From Hyphomicrobiaceae bacterium (lineage in GTDB: Bacteria; Pseudomonadota; Alphaproteobacteria; Rhizobiales; Hyphomicrobiaceae): a stretch of 51,777 bases of DNA. The DNA is taken from assembly GCA_025359185.1 (NCBI GenBank), contig JANYHF010000086.1, positions 1-51,777 on the forward strand, in the 5' to 3' direction. The notes under the pieces are model-generated. The model made no database searches. It was not told the DNA's origin and worked only from the letters and a program-made list of their open reading frames with translations. A program made the translations under genes and the position numbers. Shown one piece after another: positions 50,159 through 51,777 of this stretch (position 1 is the first letter of the stretch; the number at the start of each line of letters is the position of its first letter).

Positions 50159-51583
50159 TCAGACGCTTCTGCTCAGATACTTGCCGTGGTCCTTCTGTCC
50201 GAGGAACGTGTCGCCGTCGACGATCAGCTTGCCCCGGCTGAAGGTCTTTGCGACGGCACCCTTGCACTTCCAGCCCTCCCACACCGAGTGGTCAGTGTTG
50301 GAATGCAGGTTGTTGACCGAATAGGTCTTTTCGGCCTTCGGATCGAAGATCACGATGTCGGCGTCGAAGCCCGGCAGCAGTTGCCCCTTGCGATGGAGGT
50401 CGAAGAGCCGGGCCGGACCTGAGCAGCAGGCTTCGACCCAGCGATAAAGGCTCATCCTTCCGGTGGCAACCCCCAGTGAATACACCAGCGGCAAGCGCGT
50501 TTCGATCCCGCCAGGCGTCAGCATTGGCATCAGCCGGCGGCCTTCGGCATCGTAGGCCGTCAGTGCGTCGGGCGGCGGGACGTCGATCTTCAATCCGAAA
50601 TACGCGGCCAATTCCAGTGCCTTGTCTTGCGGTGCTCGTTTCATCAGCGCGTGGTCGGTCGAGACGATGTCGAGATCGCCGGACGAAATTGCGCTCCAGA
50701 GGGCGTCCTGATCGGCGGCGGACCGCAAGGGCGGAACGAGGAGAAAGGGCAAGGCGGCGATCGGATCGCCTTGGAATACGCTCTCATTGAACGCGAGCCA
50801 GGCAAGGCAAACCTCGCCATAGGCTTTTACCCCGCGCGCCTTGGCGGCACGGATTTCGGCGATCCCACGGGCGCAGGTGTTGTGATAGACGAGCGTCCGG
50901 CAACCGGCGACCTCGCCCATCGCCAAAGCGAGCGCGATCGCCGCCGCCTCGGTCCCCGCCGGAAAGTTGTGGTTGAACTCGCGGATCGAGCGGACAGGCC
51001 GCCGCCAACGCATCGCCGATAGCGCGCCGGGGTTCTCCGCGTGCACGATCGAAAGCGCTCCGTGATCGCCAAGCATCAGCTTGCCGCGCATCATGAAGTC
51101 ATCGGAAACCTGCCAGCCTGGGCTCGCCATGAACCATTTGAAACTGGTGATCCCTTTGGCCAAGATGGCCGGAATCTCATCAAGGCGTTGCTGCAATTCC
51201 TCGCGGATGTTCATGTGGAAGGCGAAATCGATCGTGCTCTGCCCCTCGCCCAAGGCCAGTCGCTCGACAAAGGCATCCGTAAGACGCGAGCCCGGTTCGA
51301 CCTGGATCTGGTCGATCATCGTCGTCGTTCCGCCGAATGCAGCGGCGACCGAACCGGTCGCGAAGGTCTCGTCGTAGCAGAAGCTTGGCCGTTCTGTGCG
51401 CATATGCACGTGGCCGTCGACCGCGCCCGGGATCACGAGCATGTCCGTCGCATCAATCTCGCGCCGTCCGACGAGGCCGCTCCCAACAGCCGCGATCTGT
51501 TCGCCTGTCACCGCGAGGTCGCCGACGAAATCAGCTGATGCCGTTACGACGCGCCCGTTCTTGATGACCAAGTCGTATTCCAT
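50159..51583 (-). CDS. Hydantoinase/dihydropyrimidinase-family cyclic amidase
   Basis: 474 residues, normal for D-hydantoinase, dihydropyrimidinase and allantoinase. The binuclear metal site is complete: H58 and H60 in DGHVHM, K149 in SFKWFM as the carbamylated Lys, H181 in HAEN, H234 in YHNTC and D310 in STDHA. A C-terminal LLPGFDADIVIFDP segment is typical of the composite domain. It opens cyclic amides such as hydantoins, dihydropyrimidines or imides. The YHNTC sequence differs from the usual HVS, suggesting an unusual substrate. The gap to the convergent oxygenase (49982-50158) and the DNA after 51583 show no other secure gene. Confidence 0.92.
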   Translation of the reverse strand: MEYDLVIKNGRVVTASADFVGDLAVTGEQIAAVGSGLVGRREIDATDMLVIPGAVDGHVHMRTERPSFCYDETFATGSVAAAFGGTTTMIDQIQVEPGSRLTDAFVERLALGEGQSTIDFAFHMNIREELQQRLDEIPAILAKGITSFKWFMASPGWQVSDDFMMRGKLMLGDHGALSIVHAENPGALSAMRWRRPVRSIREFNHNFPAGTEAAAIALALAMGEVAGCRTLVYHNTCARGIAEIRAAKARGVKAYGEVCLAWLAFNESVFQGDPIAALPFLLVPPLRSAADQDALWSAISSGDLDIVSTDHALMKRAPQDKALELAAYFGLKIDVPPPDALTAYDAEGRRLMPMLTPGGIETRLPLVYSLGVATGRMSLYRWVEACCSGPARLFDLHRKGQLLPGFDADIVIFDPKAEKTYSVNNLHSNTDHSVWEGWKCKGAVAKTFSRGKLIVDGDTFLGQKDHGKYLSRSV

Positions 51584-51777
51584 GAGATACCTGCAGTCAG
51601 TGACCGTCTTTCTAATGCTATGCCGAAACCAAGAAGACGGCCAACGTGAAATCGACAGTCCAGCCCAATTGCGCTCGCGTCAGTCTGTCGATGTTGGCGT
51701 TGACACTGCTGCTCAGCACTGAACTAATGCTTCAACTGCGAGCGCTGCCAGCGGCGGAAATGCGTCGTGTTCAACGT

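Noticed and set aside
49982-50422. Plus-strand open frame running from the oxygenase-hydantoinase gap into the hydantoinase
   Set aside because: The short segment ALDMGTVVSELFKSRAVFG looks protein-like, but I could not match it to a family. Most of the frame is antisense to the hydantoinase.
51713-51777. Possible C-terminus of a minus-strand gene entering from the right edge
   Set aside because: A 20-codon frame ending at TGA 51713 reads plausibly as protein, but two frames end close together here and neither can be recognised.
1-51777. tRNA, rRNA, riboswitch or CRISPR loci
   Set aside because: No cloverleaf, conserved RNA core or regular short repeat-spacer pattern was found by eye. A covariance-model search would be the decisive test.

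Overview
The window reads as GC-rich alphaproteobacterial DNA, most likely from the order Hyphomicrobiales. The grounds are indirect: CUT2-type sugar ABC transporters of rhizobial style, a DUF1537 kinase with a PdxA2-like partner, MttB-like and dimethylglycine-dehydrogenase-like proteins, and GC-rich palindromic intergenic repeats. I cannot name a genus. No rRNA, tRNA or CRISPR array was found.

Region 1 (1-14.8 kb) is a surface-protein locus. A secreted protein of about 3490 residues is built from roughly ten DUF11-like and fifteen SdrD-B-like domains and ends in a divergent OmpA-like tail. It is followed on the same strand by an outer-membrane beta-barrel protein of about 1200 residues with an Ig-like N-terminal part. 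Ten of the SdrD-B domains form an alternating two-domain super-repeat.

Region 2 (14.9-24.7 kb) is catabolic. It holds an orphan AceE-like thiamine enzyme, then a tightly packed minus-strand operon (DUF1537 kinase, PdxA-like dehydrogenase, Ldh2-family dehydrogenase, HpaI-type aldolase) facing a divergent DeoR regulator. This looks like degradation of four-carbon sugar acids. A PhyH-type dioxygenase and a frameshifted aldose 1-epimerase follow.

Region 3 (24.8-40.3 kb) holds two complete CUT2 sugar ABC transporters. The first is XylF-like with a single-domain ATPase and ends in a lactonase-type amidohydrolase. The second is RhaS-like with a fused double ATPase and two permeases, and has a well-formed promoter. 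Around them are a GMC oxidoreductase, a mutarotase-like protein, two aldo/keto reductases, a creatininase-family hydrolase and a sterol-desaturase-type membrane hydroxylase. Together they suggest oxidative, non-phosphorylating use of deoxy or plant-type sugars, but no sugar-acid dehydratase is present here.

Region 4 (40.3-41.5 kb) is a scar: a MalG-type permease fragment, a YkvA-family gene, a GC-rich structured stretch and an IS5-type transposase tail. Other remnants are an SDR C-terminus at 17.5 kb and a dehydrogenase N-terminus at 28.8 kb, so the island has been rearranged repeatedly.

Region 5 (41.5-51.6 kb) starts with a four-gene plus-strand operon (MmgE/PrpD, D-2-hydroxyacid dehydrogenase, non-pyrrolysine MttB-like methyltransferase, DMGDH/GcvT-type demethylase). 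A short-chain dehydrogenase, a 2-oxoglutarate/Fe(II) oxygenase and a hydantoinase/dihydropyrimidinase follow. The set suggests breakdown of an N-methylated, possibly cyclic-amide compound. No corrinoid protein for the MttB-like enzyme is encoded in the window.
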